Source of the DNA: Emergencia sp. 1XD21-10 | GTDB lineage: Bacteria > Bacillota > Clostridia > Peptostreptococcales > Anaerovoracaceae | Direction of reading: 5' to 3' | Assembly: GCF_009936045.1 (NCBI RefSeq) | Contig: NZ_QWEQ01000018.1 | Location: forward strand, 47,077-111,076 | Length of the DNA: 64,000 nt | Part shown: piece by piece, positions 34,242 to 44,038 of the stretch | Layout: each line of letters opens with the position of its first letter | Position numbering within the stretch: the stretch's first letter is position 1 | Program-made: the position numbers and the translations under genes | Notes under the pieces: generated by a model | Database searches by the model: none | What the model was told of the DNA's origin: nothing | Seen by the model: only the letters and a program-made list of their open reading frames with translations

Positions 34242-36008
34242 TCATGGTAAACGCCCGTAGGCGTAGAAATGAGACTGCCAGTAGCTTGTATTCAAATTTG
34301 CGTAGCCGATGGGATCTCCACAGTGGAGCATCCGCCCATCCCCCACATAAATCCCCACATGGCTCACGCCCGGGGTATTGTAGGTGCCCTTAAAAAATAC
34401 AAGGTCGCCGGGCCTGGGGGAGCCCACCGGGGTACAGATGTTGTAAAGCCCCTGTGCCCCCAGACGGCCCACATTCCAGCCCGAATGGTTGATAACCCAG
34501 GACACAAAGCCGGAGCAGTCAAAGGAAGTGGCCGGGCTGGAGCCGCCCCACACATAAGGGTAGCCGATGTATTTCTCGGCCTCGGTCAGTATGGCGGCAA
34601 AGGTTTCATCGTCCAGATATTCCGGGGGCACCTCATAGCCGCCACCAGGCTGGCCCGTGATGTATCTGTTTACATAGGGCGAGTCGGGGAACAGGTCGGG
34701 GCGGTTGCCAAGGGTAGACATATAGATGGCGTACCGGGATAGCTGATCCTCGCCCATAAGGGAAACGGGCAGATGGGATAAATCCGCATTTTCCAGCGTG
34801 ACATAGCAGATGTAATAATTGTAGGGAACCTCCACATCGTAATCGTTGCCTTCTCTGTCGGTGCGGGTTTCCGTCCGGTAGCGCACCTCCACCACCACTT
34901 CCTCGGTGAGAATGTACTGGCGGTCAAAGAGCGTTTGCAGAGTGCCCTCCACCTGGGGGAGCGTCCACTGGCCCTCATGGAGCGAACACAAAATAGAAAG
35001 CAGTACATAGGGATCATGCTCGATCCCGTCCAGGTCGAAGTGGTACTCGTCATAATCGTGGGTGGCCTCGTAGGTATCAAGATAGCGCCCCAGCTCCGCC
35101 TCCAAACCGCAGTAGGAGGCCTCAGCCCCCAGCATATCCCCATCCTCGCAAGGGTAGGTGCTGGCCCCGACAGCCCCGGCCCCGGCGTTCCCCAGCATTA
35201 CCAGCGAGGACGAGCAGGACTGCATCATAAAAATAAGCAGAACGCAGACAAGAGCGATCAGGGAGCCAACGGGATGGCGTTTCACAAAGCCCGCCGCCTT
35301 TGCCGCCAGCTTTTCCGTGGCGGCGGCAGTTTTCCCGGCGGCCTTTGTACCATGCCTGGCGGCCTCTCTTGCCCGCTTTTGGTATTGCTTTCTCAGCCGC
35401 TGTTTCTGCCAGTAGCGTTTGAGGGCGCTTTTCGCAAGCTCCGGGTGCTCCTGAGCGGCGGTGTGGAAATGATAGTCCGCCTTGGCCTTGATAAACTTCG
35501 CCTCGGCCCGGCTCACCGCTTTTGCCGGGTGCTCCCGGATTTTGCGCTTTACAAACCGGGAGCCATACCGCAGGCCGGACTCGCCCACAAGCTCGGAGCG
35601 GTGGGCCCCCTCGGTGCCTACATTTTCCTGCTCCACCTCAAAAATCTTGCCATGCACAAAGCCGTGGACGGAGCCCCCGGCCACACGGCCCGCCCGTTTC
35701 ACCGGGCCGGGCTTTTTGGGCGGTTTCTGTTTTGCCAGCTTTTCCCTGGCGGCCCCCAGCTTTTCCCCTTGTTTTTCCATGCGGAGCTTGCTGGCGGCGG
35801 CCTGTTCCTGCTGGCTTTTCTGTCTGAATTTGGACTTGGGAGACTTTGGGACACTTTGTCCCGAAGTTCCCTCAGCCGTTGCCCCGGACTGCTTTTCAGA
35901 GCCAGCCCCAAAAGCAGAGCCGCCCGAATCGGCGGCCCCGCCCCCGGGGTCAGTGGGGCCTGTCTGCGCCCAGGGCTCCGGGCGTGGTTTATTCGGTTTT
36001 CGTTTCAT
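34242..36008 (-). CDS. CD1108-type NlpC/P60 cell-wall hydrolase of the transfer apparatus
   Basis: 588 residues. A long basic N-terminus (1-235), one transmembrane helix (GSLIALVCVLLIFMMQSC, about 250-268), a central domain and a C-terminal NlpC/P60 domain (about 450-588) with catalytic Cys in SFDCSGF and His in VSHVGIYVGDGRMLHCGDP. It opens peptidoglycan locally for the mating channel. The 5' end overlaps virB4 by 20 bp. A palindrome copy in the N-terminus encodes GTSGQSVPKS. Confidence 0.9.
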   Translation of the reverse strand: MKRKPNKPRPEPWAQTGPTDPGGGAADSGGSAFGAGSEKQSGATAEGTSGQSVPKSPKSKFRQKSQQEQAAASKLRMEKQGEKLGAAREKLAKQKPPKKPGPVKRAGRVAGGSVHGFVHGKIFEVEQENVGTEGAHRSELVGESGLRYGSRFVKRKIREHPAKAVSRAEAKFIKAKADYHFHTAAQEHPELAKSALKRYWQKQRLRKQYQKRAREAARHGTKAAGKTAAATEKLAAKAAGFVKRHPVGSLIALVCVLLIFMMQSCSSSLVMLGNAGAGAVGASTYPCEDGDMLGAEASYCGLEAELGRYLDTYEATHDYDEYHFDLDGIEHDPYVLLSILCSLHEGQWTLPQVEGTLQTLFDRQYILTEEVVVEVRYRTETRTDREGNDYDVEVPYNYYICYVTLENADLSHLPVSLMGEDQLSRYAIYMSTLGNRPDLFPDSPYVNRYITGQPGGGYEVPPEYLDDETFAAILTEAEKYIGYPYVWGGSSPATSFDCSGFVSWVINHSGWNVGRLGAQGLYNICTPVGSPRPGDLVFFKGTYNTPGVSHVGIYVGDGRMLHCGDPIGYANLNTSYWQSHFYAYGRLP

Positions 36009-38358
36009 TTCTCATATCCTCCGGGCGGGTGGTCAGCAGGTTATAAATCTCCCCCTTGGGGAAACGGTCAACAAACGGGATGGTCACATTCCCATAAAAC
36101 AGCAGGCCCTCGCCGGAATTAGAGTGGGTGATGTAGGAAAGCTGGTGCTCGGAAATGCCGAGCTGTCTGGCCAGAATTGCCCGGTCGCTCTGGGCCTGGG
36201 ACAGCAGGATCATAAAATCCGTGTTGTCCAGAATGTTCTCGATCTCCCGGCTGGCCAAAAGGTCTTTCACATTCTGGGTTAAAGCACTCGGGACACAGCC
36301 CTTTTTGCGGAGCATCTTCCACACCGCCACAAAGTAGCTGGCGGTCAGCGGGTCACGGAGCAGGACATGGAACTCGTCAAAGTAGCACCAGGTTGCCACG
36401 CCCTCCCGGAAGTTAGTATCTACCGCCTGGGAGACAAACTCGTTTGTGATGTGCATGGCGATTTTGCGGAGATTTTCTCCCATGTTTTTCAGCACAACGC
36501 ACACCACCCGGCTGTCCGTCTTTACATTCGTGGGGTGGTTAAAAAGGTTTAAGGAGCCTGTGCAGTAGAGCTCTAACGCCGTTGCCACACGCCGGGCCTC
36601 GGGCTCCGGCTGTTTTAGGAGCTCCTCATACAAATCCTGCAAAAGCGGGGTTTTCGTATTCCCAAGCCCCAGCGCCTGCTCCCGGTACACCAGCCGCACA
36701 CAGCGGTCAACCACCGTTTTTTCAATGGGCTGTAAGCCCTCCTTGCCGCCCACCACCAACTCGCACAGGGAAAGAAGAAAGTCTGCTTTCATGGAAAGAG
36801 GGCTTTCCCCGGCGGCCATGTTGAGCTCCACATCCATCGGGTTTAAGTGGTGGGGGCTGTCCGGGGCAATTTCGATCACCTGCCCGCCCAGCCGTTTCAC
36901 CAGCGGGGCATACTCGCCCATCGGGTCAACAATGATAATCCGATCCTGGGGAATGGTAAGAAAAACATTTAAGAGCTCCCTTTTTGCCGCAAAGGATTTC
37001 CCCGAGCCGGTGGAGCCCAGATACATCCCGTTGGCCGACTTCAATTTTTTCCGGTCAGCCATGATGACATTGTGGGAAAGGGCGTTCATGCCGTAGTAGA
37101 GGGCCTGCCCGTCCATCCGCAGTTCCCTTGTCATAAAGGGGATAAAGATCGCCGTGGAGCTGGTGGTCATGCCCCGCTTAATTTCCACCTCGTTCACGCC
37201 GAGGGCCAGCGAGGACACAAAGCCCTGTTCCTGCTGCCAGTCCAGCCGCTTTAAGGCGCAGTTGTATTTCTGGGCGATGCCGCCCACGGTAAACACATCG
37301 TTTTCCAGCCGCTGGCGGGTGGGGGCAAGGTTCACCACCGTAAAGGTCAAGAGGAACATCCTCTCGTTGCGGGACTGGAGGTCGGCAAGGAGATCGGCGG
37401 CGTCCTTGGAAAAGGTAATGAGGTCGGGCGGCAGAATGTCGGGGTCATATCCGGCCCGGACAGCTTTCCGCTGTTCCTCCACCTTCATTTTTCCAATGTC
37501 GGAGAGTTTTCCCTTAATGGTTTTAATGGCCTTGAGCTGATCTACCGTCTGGATATGGAGGGTCACGGTCATCTCCGCATCCAGCTCCAAAATCTCCGCC
37601 AGCAGTTTATCCGAAAGCTCGGACGCTAAAATCTGCAAGTAGGACACGGCCCCCCAATACTGGCCCACCCGGAATAAGCGGGACTGCCGAAAGTCAAAGC
37701 TGTCCGGGGCAATAAAATCCTTCGTGCCCAGTCCCGTCTGCGGGATGTCCTTCCACGAAAAGCGGAACGGCTCCCGGCTCCCCGGGTGCATCTGGCTGTG
37801 GAGCAAAGCCAGCCTTGCCCGCCCGTCCATCGGCTCCGAGGGAACGCCCAGCCGCTTAAAGTTCCCCATCACATCGGCCTCCACACGCTCCAGACGGGGC
37901 CGGGCCTCAGCGATCCCCTCGGCAGGTATGCCAAAGGTGATATATTTGGAGCGTTCAATGCCGTTGTTGGAACGGGCGATCTGGTTTTTTAACATCCCGG
38001 TAAATTCCTCCCGGACGCTGTTAAAATCATCGTCCGCCTGGGGGATGTTCACCTTGTAGCGGCCCCGGGAGTGGGAGCGGCGGTTGATAAAGGAAAGCTG
38101 GAACGGCAGAGAGCTGTCAAAATAGTTGAGGAATGAGCTCCAGCCGCTAAAGATCGCCGTCTGATCCTCGGTGCTTGCCACGGAATAATTGATGTCCTCA
38201 TATTCCACGGTTTTCGTATAGAGCCCGCCGGGGAGCTTGCACACACCGTCCGGGTGCATAGAAATATAAGGGATAGACTGCTGGGCGGAGATGGCCGCCC
38301 GGCCCTTACCCTTTGCGGCTTTTCGCCCGCTTTTTTGTTTTGTTGTCTGCAATCGCAT
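35989..38358 (-). CDS. virB4: VirB4-like conjugation ATPase
   Basis: 789 residues. Walker A GSTGSGKS lies near residue 450 (MYLGSTGSGKSFAAK), with Walker B-type IIIVDPMGEY and WCYFDEFHVLL further on. The N-terminal half is the VirB4 domain. It powers assembly of the mating channel. The ribosome site abuts the ATG; a TTG two codons later (38352) is at a better distance and may be the true start. It overlaps prgI by 53 bp. Confidence 0.93.
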   Translation of the reverse strand: MRLQTTKQKSGRKAAKGKGRAAISAQQSIPYISMHPDGVCKLPGGLYTKTVEYEDINYSVASTEDQTAIFSGWSSFLNYFDSSLPFQLSFINRRSHSRGRYKVNIPQADDDFNSVREEFTGMLKNQIARSNNGIERSKYITFGIPAEGIAEARPRLERVEADVMGNFKRLGVPSEPMDGRARLALLHSQMHPGSREPFRFSWKDIPQTGLGTKDFIAPDSFDFRQSRLFRVGQYWGAVSYLQILASELSDKLLAEILELDAEMTVTLHIQTVDQLKAIKTIKGKLSDIGKMKVEEQRKAVRAGYDPDILPPDLITFSKDAADLLADLQSRNERMFLLTFTVVNLAPTRQRLENDVFTVGGIAQKYNCALKRLDWQQEQGFVSSLALGVNEVEIKRGMTTSSTAIFIPFMTRELRMDGQALYYGMNALSHNVIMADRKKLKSANGMYLGSTGSGKSFAAKRELLNVFLTIPQDRIIIVDPMGEYAPLVKRLGGQVIEIAPDSPHHLNPMDVELNMAAGESPLSMKADFLLSLCELVVGGKEGLQPIEKTVVDRCVRLVYREQALGLGNTKTPLLQDLYEELLKQPEPEARRVATALELYCTGSLNLFNHPTNVKTDSRVVCVVLKNMGENLRKIAMHITNEFVSQAVDTNFREGVATWCYFDEFHVLLRDPLTASYFVAVWKMLRKKGCVPSALTQNVKDLLASREIENILDNTDFMILLSQAQSDRAILARQLGISEHQLSYITHSNSGEGLLFYGNVTIPFVDRFPKGEIYNLLTTRPEDMRNETKTE

Positions 38359-38701
38359 CCTCCTTTCTCACAGCGCCCCGCCCGGTAAAGGGGGCGTAAA
38401 TGTTTTCTGTCTGGTAGGGCCTTATCCCGGGGCGGGTAAACCGGGCCCGGATGATGTTCTTCACCACCTTTTCAAAGGGGAGCCCGTCTTTTTCGTACAT
38501 AGCCAGCAGGAACGCCGGGAGCATGATCACCAGCATGGCAAACATGGCCCCGGTGTTGCCGATGGAGCCACGGGCCAGAAGATAGGACGGGATGCCCACC
38601 GCCGCCGCAGAGCCGAAACAGACAAGCTGGCGTTTGGTGAGGTTAAAGGCAATTTTTGTTTTGATCTTCGATAAATCGTTGGGTACATTCACATAGGACA
38701 C
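38306..38701 (-). CDS. PrgI family membrane protein
   Basis: 131 residues from GTG (SYVNVPNDLSKIKTK), with GGAGG at 7 nt. Two hydrophobic segments (LVCFGSAAAVGIPSYLLA and NTGAMFAMLVIMLPAFLLAMY) and the RPYQTENIYAPF end match PrgI/VirB3-like proteins that partner VirB4. Confidence 0.88.
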   Translation of the reverse strand: MSYVNVPNDLSKIKTKIAFNLTKRQLVCFGSAAAVGIPSYLLARGSIGNTGAMFAMLVIMLPAFLLAMYEKDGLPFEKVVKNIIRARFTRPGIRPYQTENIYAPFTGRGAVRKEDAIADNKTKKRAKSRKG

Positions 38702-39282
38702 GAATGATCCTCCTTTCCAGCCCCGGCCACTTCGGGACACTTTGTCCCAAAGTCCGGGAGCGTGCTTGCGACTTCATTTCCCCACACATCCCAGCCGGGC
38801 GGTGTCTGCCTTGCGAACAGCTCCACACGGGGCAGGTCGCCCATGAGGGCAACAATCTTTTCCCGAGCCTCGTCCGGCTTTTTGCTGTGGGCCTCTATGG
38901 GGGAAATGATAAACTGATGGATATTCGCCGCCTGCCGTTTGGGATGGCCCCTGGTAGCCAGCAGGCAGATTTCTGCGTTCCCCCTTGTCCAAAAGCCCAG
39001 CCCATAAAACCAGCTATCCGCCTTTTTATTCTTTTTCAGCCAGACAAAGGCCACGCTTTTATAGGTAAAGCCCCACTCCTTAATGAGCCGCAGAGCCTCG
39101 GGGAGCTGGGGGAAAGTCGCCCACAAAAAAAGTGCGCTGTCCCGGGCGGCCAGATCTGCCACCGGGAGCGCGCACAGCTCGTCAATCGTCATTGTGGGGT
39201 AGTGCCGCTCCGCCGCACCTTGCAGGCCCTTTTGGGCGTACCGCCAGGGGGGATCGGCGTAAATGATAGAATAGTCTCCGAT
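38689..39282 (-). CDS. MT-A70-type adenine methyltransferase, no standard start codon
   Basis: The catalytic motif YADPPW lies upstream of the first ATG, so the gene must start near 39282, just after the previous stop. AAGGAG precedes it, but the in-frame codon at 7 nt is ATC. The protein reads GDYSIIYADPPWRYAQKG, later FLWATFPQLPEALRLI and WDVWGNEV. About 197 residues, transferring methyl to N6 of adenine. The last codons contain the palindrome at 38734. Start assignment is uncertain. Confidence 0.8.
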   Translation of the reverse strand: MGDYSIIYADPPWRYAQKGLQGAAERHYPTMTIDELCALPVADLAARDSALFLWATFPQLPEALRLIKEWGFTYKSVAFVWLKKNKKADSWFYGLGFWTRGNAEICLLATRGHPKRQAANIHQFIISPIEAHSKKPDEAREKIVALMGDLPRVELFARQTPPGWDVWGNEVASTLPDFGTKCPEVAGAGKEDHSCPM

Positions 39283-39284
39283 AG

Positions 39285-40079
39285 TTACACTCCTTTCTGC
39301 CCGGCCTTTACCGCCTCCCCCGCCAGCCGGATGCGCTCCGTGGCCGGGGCATAGAAAGCCGGGGCGGTTTCAAAGCAGACAAAGCGGCGGCCCGTGTTGA
39401 CGGCGGCCACGGCGGTGGTGCCGGAGCCAGCGCAGATGTCGGCAACGATCTCCCCGGGCCGGGTATAAGTTTTGATGAGATACTCGCACAGCTCCACGGG
39501 TTTCTGCGTGGGGTGGACGGTGCGCTGTACGGAAGAAAAGGTCAAAAGGTTTCCGGGAAAGCGCAGGCCGTCCTCCGATCCACTGCTGGAACGCAGGAAT
39601 TTTCCATAGTTGGGGCTGTTGCTCCCCTCACGGGAAATTTTCTTATAGGGCTTGCCCTGTTCAAACTGCGGATCGTAATAGGGGAGCCTTTGATAGAATA
39701 CCAAAATATTCTCCGTCCGCTTTAGGGGGGCCCGCCTTGCGTTGAGAAAGCCGGTACACCGGCTCTTGTACCATACCCACTCATAGCGGAGCATGGAGAG
39801 GTTGGAGGCCCCCAGCACCTTGTCATAGGGGCATTGTGCGAAAAAAAGCACAGCCCCCTCCGGCTTGACCGCCCATCTCACCGCCTCCCAGAGCTCCGGG
39901 AGGGGGAGCGGCACATCCCAAAAATTCCGGGTGGTGCCGTAGGGCGGGTCGGTCAAAAGCATATCCACCGAGTACCGGGGGAGGGAGCGCAGGCCCTCGA
40001 TGCCGTCCATAAGGAACAGCCCCTCCGGGCAGGCCGGGAGCTTTGGGACACTTTGTCCCGAGGTTTTCTCAGCGGTCAT
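39285..40079 (-). CDS. Site-specific DNA methyltransferase (DPPY type)
   Basis: 264 residues. Catalytic motif TDPPYGT near residue 41, target-recognition part in the middle (YKKISREGSNSPNYGKF) and SAM-binding motif DICAGSGTTAVAAVNTG near the C-terminus; this order is that of beta-class N6-adenine or N4-cytosine enzymes. No restriction partner is nearby, so it probably protects the ICE DNA on entry. A palindrome copy sits in its first codons (40045). Confidence 0.9.
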   Translation of the reverse strand: MTAEKTSGQSVPKLPACPEGLFLMDGIEGLRSLPRYSVDMLLTDPPYGTTRNFWDVPLPLPELWEAVRWAVKPEGAVLFFAQCPYDKVLGASNLSMLRYEWVWYKSRCTGFLNARRAPLKRTENILVFYQRLPYYDPQFEQGKPYKKISREGSNSPNYGKFLRSSSGSEDGLRFPGNLLTFSSVQRTVHPTQKPVELCEYLIKTYTRPGEIVADICAGSGTTAVAAVNTGRRFVCFETAPAFYAPATERIRLAGEAVKAGQKGV

Positions 40080-40452
40080 CCCGGGCCTCCTTTTTCTTTG
40101 CCGGGGCAGAGCGGGCGGCGTTTTCCTTTCCCGCCTCCTTTGCGGCCTGGGCCATCTGCTCCCTTATCGGGGCGGGCCGCACCGCCTCAGCTTTTGCAAT
40201 TATATCGTTACTCAGTCCTGTTTCCTCCTTTCCAGGCATGGGGATGACAGCCCCGCCCTTATAGTCATAGCCTGCCGCATGGATTGCAGACAGGGTTTCC
40301 GCCGATACCTTTCCATTCAAAAGCAAATCGGTATCAGCCATAAACGCCAGCGTGTCCCGCTGGGTAAATTCCTCCGGGAGCTTGCCGTTCCATGTCCGGC
40401 GCATTTCCCCATCCGGGCCCGGTTTATACCGGGTGGGGGCCCGCCTTGGCAT
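40069..40452 (-). CDS. ICE protein with PIREQM tail motif (unknown function)
   Basis: 127 residues with GGAGG before the ATG. N-terminus MPRRAPTRYKPGPDGEMRRT, middle TLSAIHAAGYDYKGGAVIPMPG and C-terminus APIREQMAQAAKEAG ending RDDR. The tail matches that of PcfB and ArdA in the same element. Overlaps the methyltransferase start by 11 bp. Confidence 0.7.
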   Translation of the reverse strand: MPRRAPTRYKPGPDGEMRRTWNGKLPEEFTQRDTLAFMADTDLLLNGKVSAETLSAIHAAGYDYKGGAVIPMPGKEETGLSNDIIAKAEAVRPAPIREQMAQAAKEAGKENAARSAPAKKKEARDDR

Positions 40453-40499
40453 ATCCCGCCTCCTTTCCGGCCTTGGGACAAAGTGTCCCGAAGTCCTGC

Positions 40500-41366
40500 T
40501 TAATGCGCCCCGAAAATGCGCTGGGCGATGCCGCCCGTCTTAAAGAGCATAAAGCATAAGAGAACCGTATAGCCAACGGTTCCCCAGATTGCCCCGATGG
40601 GGTCGCCGCTGGTGGCGATCCCCTGGACGAGCACTGCATAAATAGCGACACACACTAAAATGAGCATCCCTTGAAAGCCCACGGCGAACAGGGATTTTAA
40701 GTAGTTCTGCCCTGTGCCGCCAAGCTCTCTGTTGGCAAGAGTAGCCACGGGGAGGGGCGCTAAACTGGTCAGCAAATATATTTCAATCATTCTGCCATAC
40801 ACCAAAACAAAAATGATAATCCCCATGACCTGCATGGTCACGCCGATCAGCGAGGACTGGAGCCACAGGCCCAAAAGCGGGCCCAAGTCCATCCCCTCCA
40901 GCGTGGTTTCCAATGCGGCCAGCATATCCGGGGTAATGTCTGTAGAGCCCTGGATCAGCCCCGCCGCCCTGGAGATGGTACTCTGGGACACATCGAACAC
41001 AGCCATCACAATGTTAAAAGTGTTGGAGAGAATGAGGATGGCACAAGCGGTTTTGAATACCCACTTGTAGATATTCGCCACATCAAACTCGTGCATATTG
41101 TTTTTTTCCAAAAGCATCTGTATCAGCTCATAGGTGGCAACAAAGGTCAGCACCAGCCCGGCAATCGGTAAAATCACCGTTTCGGAAAGCTGGCGGATGA
41201 GGGAGAAAACCCCGGCGTTCCATGCCGCCGGGGTCGTCCCTACCTGTACCGCAATCTCTCCGACTTTGGCATTGACGGTATCAAAGAGCCCCGAGAGGTT
41301 CCCCATAATTCCGTCAATCAGCAGCTCCTTCAGCCAGTCCGTGAGCCAGTCGGTGAGAAAATCCAT
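40500..41366 (-). CDS. TrbL/VirB6-like channel protein
   Basis: 288 residues with an amphipathic start (DFLTDWLTDWLKELLI) and about six membrane segments, among them VILPIAGLVLTFVATYEL, VMGIIIFVLVYG and MLILVCVAIYAVLV. LAPLPVATLANRE is typical of this class. It forms the inner-membrane pore of the mating channel. Confidence 0.88.
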   Translation of the reverse strand: MDFLTDWLTDWLKELLIDGIMGNLSGLFDTVNAKVGEIAVQVGTTPAAWNAGVFSLIRQLSETVILPIAGLVLTFVATYELIQMLLEKNNMHEFDVANIYKWVFKTACAILILSNTFNIVMAVFDVSQSTISRAAGLIQGSTDITPDMLAALETTLEGMDLGPLLGLWLQSSLIGVTMQVMGIIIFVLVYGRMIEIYLLTSLAPLPVATLANRELGGTGQNYLKSLFAVGFQGMLILVCVAIYAVLVQGIATSGDPIGAIWGTVGYTVLLCFMLFKTGGIAQRIFGAH

Positions 41367-41375
41367 AGGCCCTCC

Positions 41376-41588
41376 TTAGAACAGGCCAGACAGCAGAGGA
41401 ATCAGCGTGGTGCCGATCACGATGATGCCGCCGCCAGCCATGAGCTGTTTCATGCCCTGGCTTTTTGAGCCAGGGTTGTCCGAGCCGTAGCCCTCCAGAA
41501 GATTGACTACGCCCCATACGCCAAGGCCAGCGCCGAGGGCGATCACAAGGGTCTGTAAAGTGGTGATAGCGGATGCGAAAAATGCCAT
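41376..41588 (-). CDS. Maff2 family small membrane protein
   Basis: 70 residues from MAFFASAITTLQTLV; GGAGG at the right distance selects this ATG over one four codons earlier. Two hydrophobic helices flank EGYGSDNPGSKSQGMKQ. It resembles VirB2-like pilin-size subunits and always neighbours the TrbL gene in these elements. Confidence 0.85.
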   Translation of the reverse strand: MAFFASAITTLQTLVIALGAGLGVWGVVNLLEGYGSDNPGSKSQGMKQLMAGGGIIVIGTTLIPLLSGLF

Positions 41589-41685
41589 ATAGTCCTCCAT
41601 TTCTCCGGGATATTCCCGGCTATGAAAAAAGCCGCCATTTCTGGCGGCAGTTACCGACTTCGGGACACTTTGTCCCAAAGCCCAT

Positions 41686-43524
41686 TTATGCAAAGGCGTC
41701 CGGATCGTCAATATCGTCATAGTTGAGGATGTCCTCGTCCTCGCCTGTGAGCCCATTGTCCTCCACGGACACCTTATACACCTCGCATAGTTCCTCCGGC
41801 CCGGGCCGCCTGCGGCGGTTGATGAGCCTGTCAAGGTCAAAGGCGTTTTTGATTTTATCGGCCTCAGCCGTGTATTTGTAGTTGGGGTGCTTTTTCAGAT
41901 CATATTTGGGGGAGAAGAACGGGGGCAGGCCCCGCAACTGCAAAATGCACTTGTCCCCCGGCATGGTTGCCAGTTCCGCCGGGGTCATCAGCTCCCGGCC
42001 CAGCCGCTGGTTATTCTGGCTGTAGCTTTCCGACTGGCCACGGGAGCGGCTGTCGGTCTGCATGGAGATAGTGGCCTTTCCCAGCCAGTTCTCGGAAATT
42101 TCCTTGATGGTGCTGGCCTCCCGGCCTCCGAGGAAGATCACGCTGTCCATATTTCCCAAAATCGTCTCAGCGTGTTTGTCATAAATAGCCTTGCACTGCG
42201 CCAACTGCTGGTAAAAGAGGGTCAGCGACACCTCCCGGGAGCGGATCACCGCCACAATCTTTTCAAGCTGGGGCACCTGGCCAGTGTTGGCCGCCTCGTC
42301 CCACAGCACCCGCACATGGTGGGGCAGGCGGCCCCCGTGGACATTGTCGGCCCGCTCGCACAGGAGATTGAACATCTGCGAAAAAGCAAGAGCCACAAGG
42401 AAGTTATAGGTCTGGGTGGTGTCCGAGATAATAAAGAACACCGCCGTTTTCCGATCTCCGATGCGGTCAAGCTCCATTTCGTCATAAGACATAATCTCCC
42501 GGAGCTGGGGGATGTCAAAGGGCGCAAGTCTGGCCCCGCAGGAAATCAAAATGCTTTTTGCCGTCTTGCCGCTGGCCAGCTTGTACTTTTTGTACTGCTT
42601 GACAGCGAAACAATCCGGCTTTCTCTTTTCCAGCCCGGAAAACATATAGTCCACGGCGTTCATAAATTCCTCATCATCCTCTTTGACCTCCATACCGGAA
42701 ATCATATCCACCAGAGTATTCATGTTCCGATCCTCGGCGGGGCCCTCGAAAATGATATAGGCGATCAAAGCGCAGTAAAGCAAAGTTTCCGATTTTGTCC
42801 AGAACGGGTCGCCCTCCTTGCCCTCGCCTTTGGTGTTGGAAATGAGGGCATCCACAAATTTAAGGATGTCGGCCTCGTTCTTGATATAGGCCAGCGGGTT
42901 ATAGTGCATGGATTTTGAAAAATCAATGCTGTTGAATACCTTGACCTTATACCCCTTTTTCTTTTGGAGAAAAGCGCCCACCTGGGACAGCACCCCGCCC
43001 TTGGGATCGACCACCACGAAAGAGGAATGAGCCTGGAGCAGTTGGGGCGTGAGCCAGAACCGGGTTTTTCCCGAGCCGGACGAGCCGATGACACAGCAGT
43101 TGAGGTTGCGGGCGTTGGCCGGGTTTTGGGGCCGGGTATTCATGGTAAGGAACTCCGTCCCGGTCAGAATGACATTGTTTTCAAACTTTGGATCGACAAA
43201 GGGCTTGATGTCTTTTTCCGTCCCCCACCGGGCCGATCCATACTCTTCATCCCGGCGGAATTTTTTAGCGTTTTTGCTTTTTACATAGATCAGCAGACGG
43301 AACGCCGCCGCCCCCACGATGCCGATCAGCCAGTCAAAGGGATTGACTCCCGGGGCGAAGTCGGCAAAGGCCGGGCCGATGGTCTGGCCCAGCCCGATCA
43401 ATTTGTGGGCGAAATCCGTACCCGCCGCCAGCCGGTAGGCTGTCCCGATTTTCAGACAGGCCCACAGGATAAACAGGTAGGGGATGTTGGGTATCAAATA
43501 TTTTTTTATGCTATCTGTCCTCAC
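41686..43524 (-). CDS. virD4: VirD4/TraG coupling protein
   Basis: 612 residues, GTG start 6 nt after GGAGG. Two membrane helices (about 12-30 and 60-80), then YGSARWGTEKDI, Walker A VIGSSGSGKT near residue 147 and Walker B RVLWDEAANTGQVP near 415. The acidic C-terminus ends in DDIDDPDAFA. It recruits the relaxosome and pumps DNA into the channel. The start overlaps pcfB. Confidence 0.94.
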   Translation of the reverse strand: MRTDSIKKYLIPNIPYLFILWACLKIGTAYRLAAGTDFAHKLIGLGQTIGPAFADFAPGVNPFDWLIGIVGAAAFRLLIYVKSKNAKKFRRDEEYGSARWGTEKDIKPFVDPKFENNVILTGTEFLTMNTRPQNPANARNLNCCVIGSSGSGKTRFWLTPQLLQAHSSFVVVDPKGGVLSQVGAFLQKKKGYKVKVFNSIDFSKSMHYNPLAYIKNEADILKFVDALISNTKGEGKEGDPFWTKSETLLYCALIAYIIFEGPAEDRNMNTLVDMISGMEVKEDDEEFMNAVDYMFSGLEKRKPDCFAVKQYKKYKLASGKTAKSILISCGARLAPFDIPQLREIMSYDEMELDRIGDRKTAVFFIISDTTQTYNFLVALAFSQMFNLLCERADNVHGGRLPHHVRVLWDEAANTGQVPQLEKIVAVIRSREVSLTLFYQQLAQCKAIYDKHAETILGNMDSVIFLGGREASTIKEISENWLGKATISMQTDSRSRGQSESYSQNNQRLGRELMTPAELATMPGDKCILQLRGLPPFFSPKYDLKKHPNYKYTAEADKIKNAFDLDRLINRRRRPGPEELCEVYKVSVEDNGLTGEDEDILNYDDIDDPDAFA

Positions 43525-43987
43525 GGGCCGCCTCCTTTACTCGTTCTTTCGCCCGGGGCTTTTCCACCGCAAGCCGCTCCGCCGCCTGTTTCAGTTGCTC
43601 CCGGATAGGGATGCGTCTGAATTTTGACTGCGTGAGCAGTTTCCGGGAATAGCTTTCAAAGCAGGCGGTAACAGCGTCCGCCTGTCCCGCCTTAAAAAAC
43701 AGCAGATATTTGTCCGGCCCAGTTTTATAAAAGGCATAGTCCACATTGAAACGGCGGGCCATACGGTCAAAGAGCCTGGGAGCCTCCACCTCAATGCTGT
43801 TTATATTTTCTCCGTGGGCCATGAGCTTTTTCACGCTCTGCCTGCCGTGGGGCCTTTGGGCCGCCCGGTGCCGTTTGGCGATCTGGCCCCCAGCCGCCTG
43901 GAGCACATAAGCCAGCCCCCGGGCCGTCAGCTTGCCAGCCCGGACAGAGATCGCTATGGAGCTCCGGGAAATTTCTTCATCAATCAG
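43511..43987 (-). CDS. pcfB: PcfB family protein, apparent CTG start
   Basis: 158 residues if started at CTG (43985-43987), which lies 8 nt after GGAGG. The frame reads IDEEISRSSIAISVRAGKLT before the first ATG, and this is conserved N-terminal sequence of the PcfB (DUF3801) family, so the internal ATG cannot be the real start. C-terminus IPIREQLKQAAERL, ending REDR. PcfB-type proteins work beside the coupling protein. Confidence 0.82.
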   Translation of the reverse strand: MIDEEISRSSIAISVRAGKLTARGLAYVLQAAGGQIAKRHRAAQRPHGRQSVKKLMAHGENINSIEVEAPRLFDRMARRFNVDYAFYKTGPDKYLLFFKAGQADAVTACFESYSRKLLTQSKFRRIPIREQLKQAAERLAVEKPRAKERVKEAAREDR

Positions 43988-44038
43988 TTACACCGCCTCC
44001 TTTCTCCGCTTTGGGACAAAATGTCTCGAAGTGCCTTG

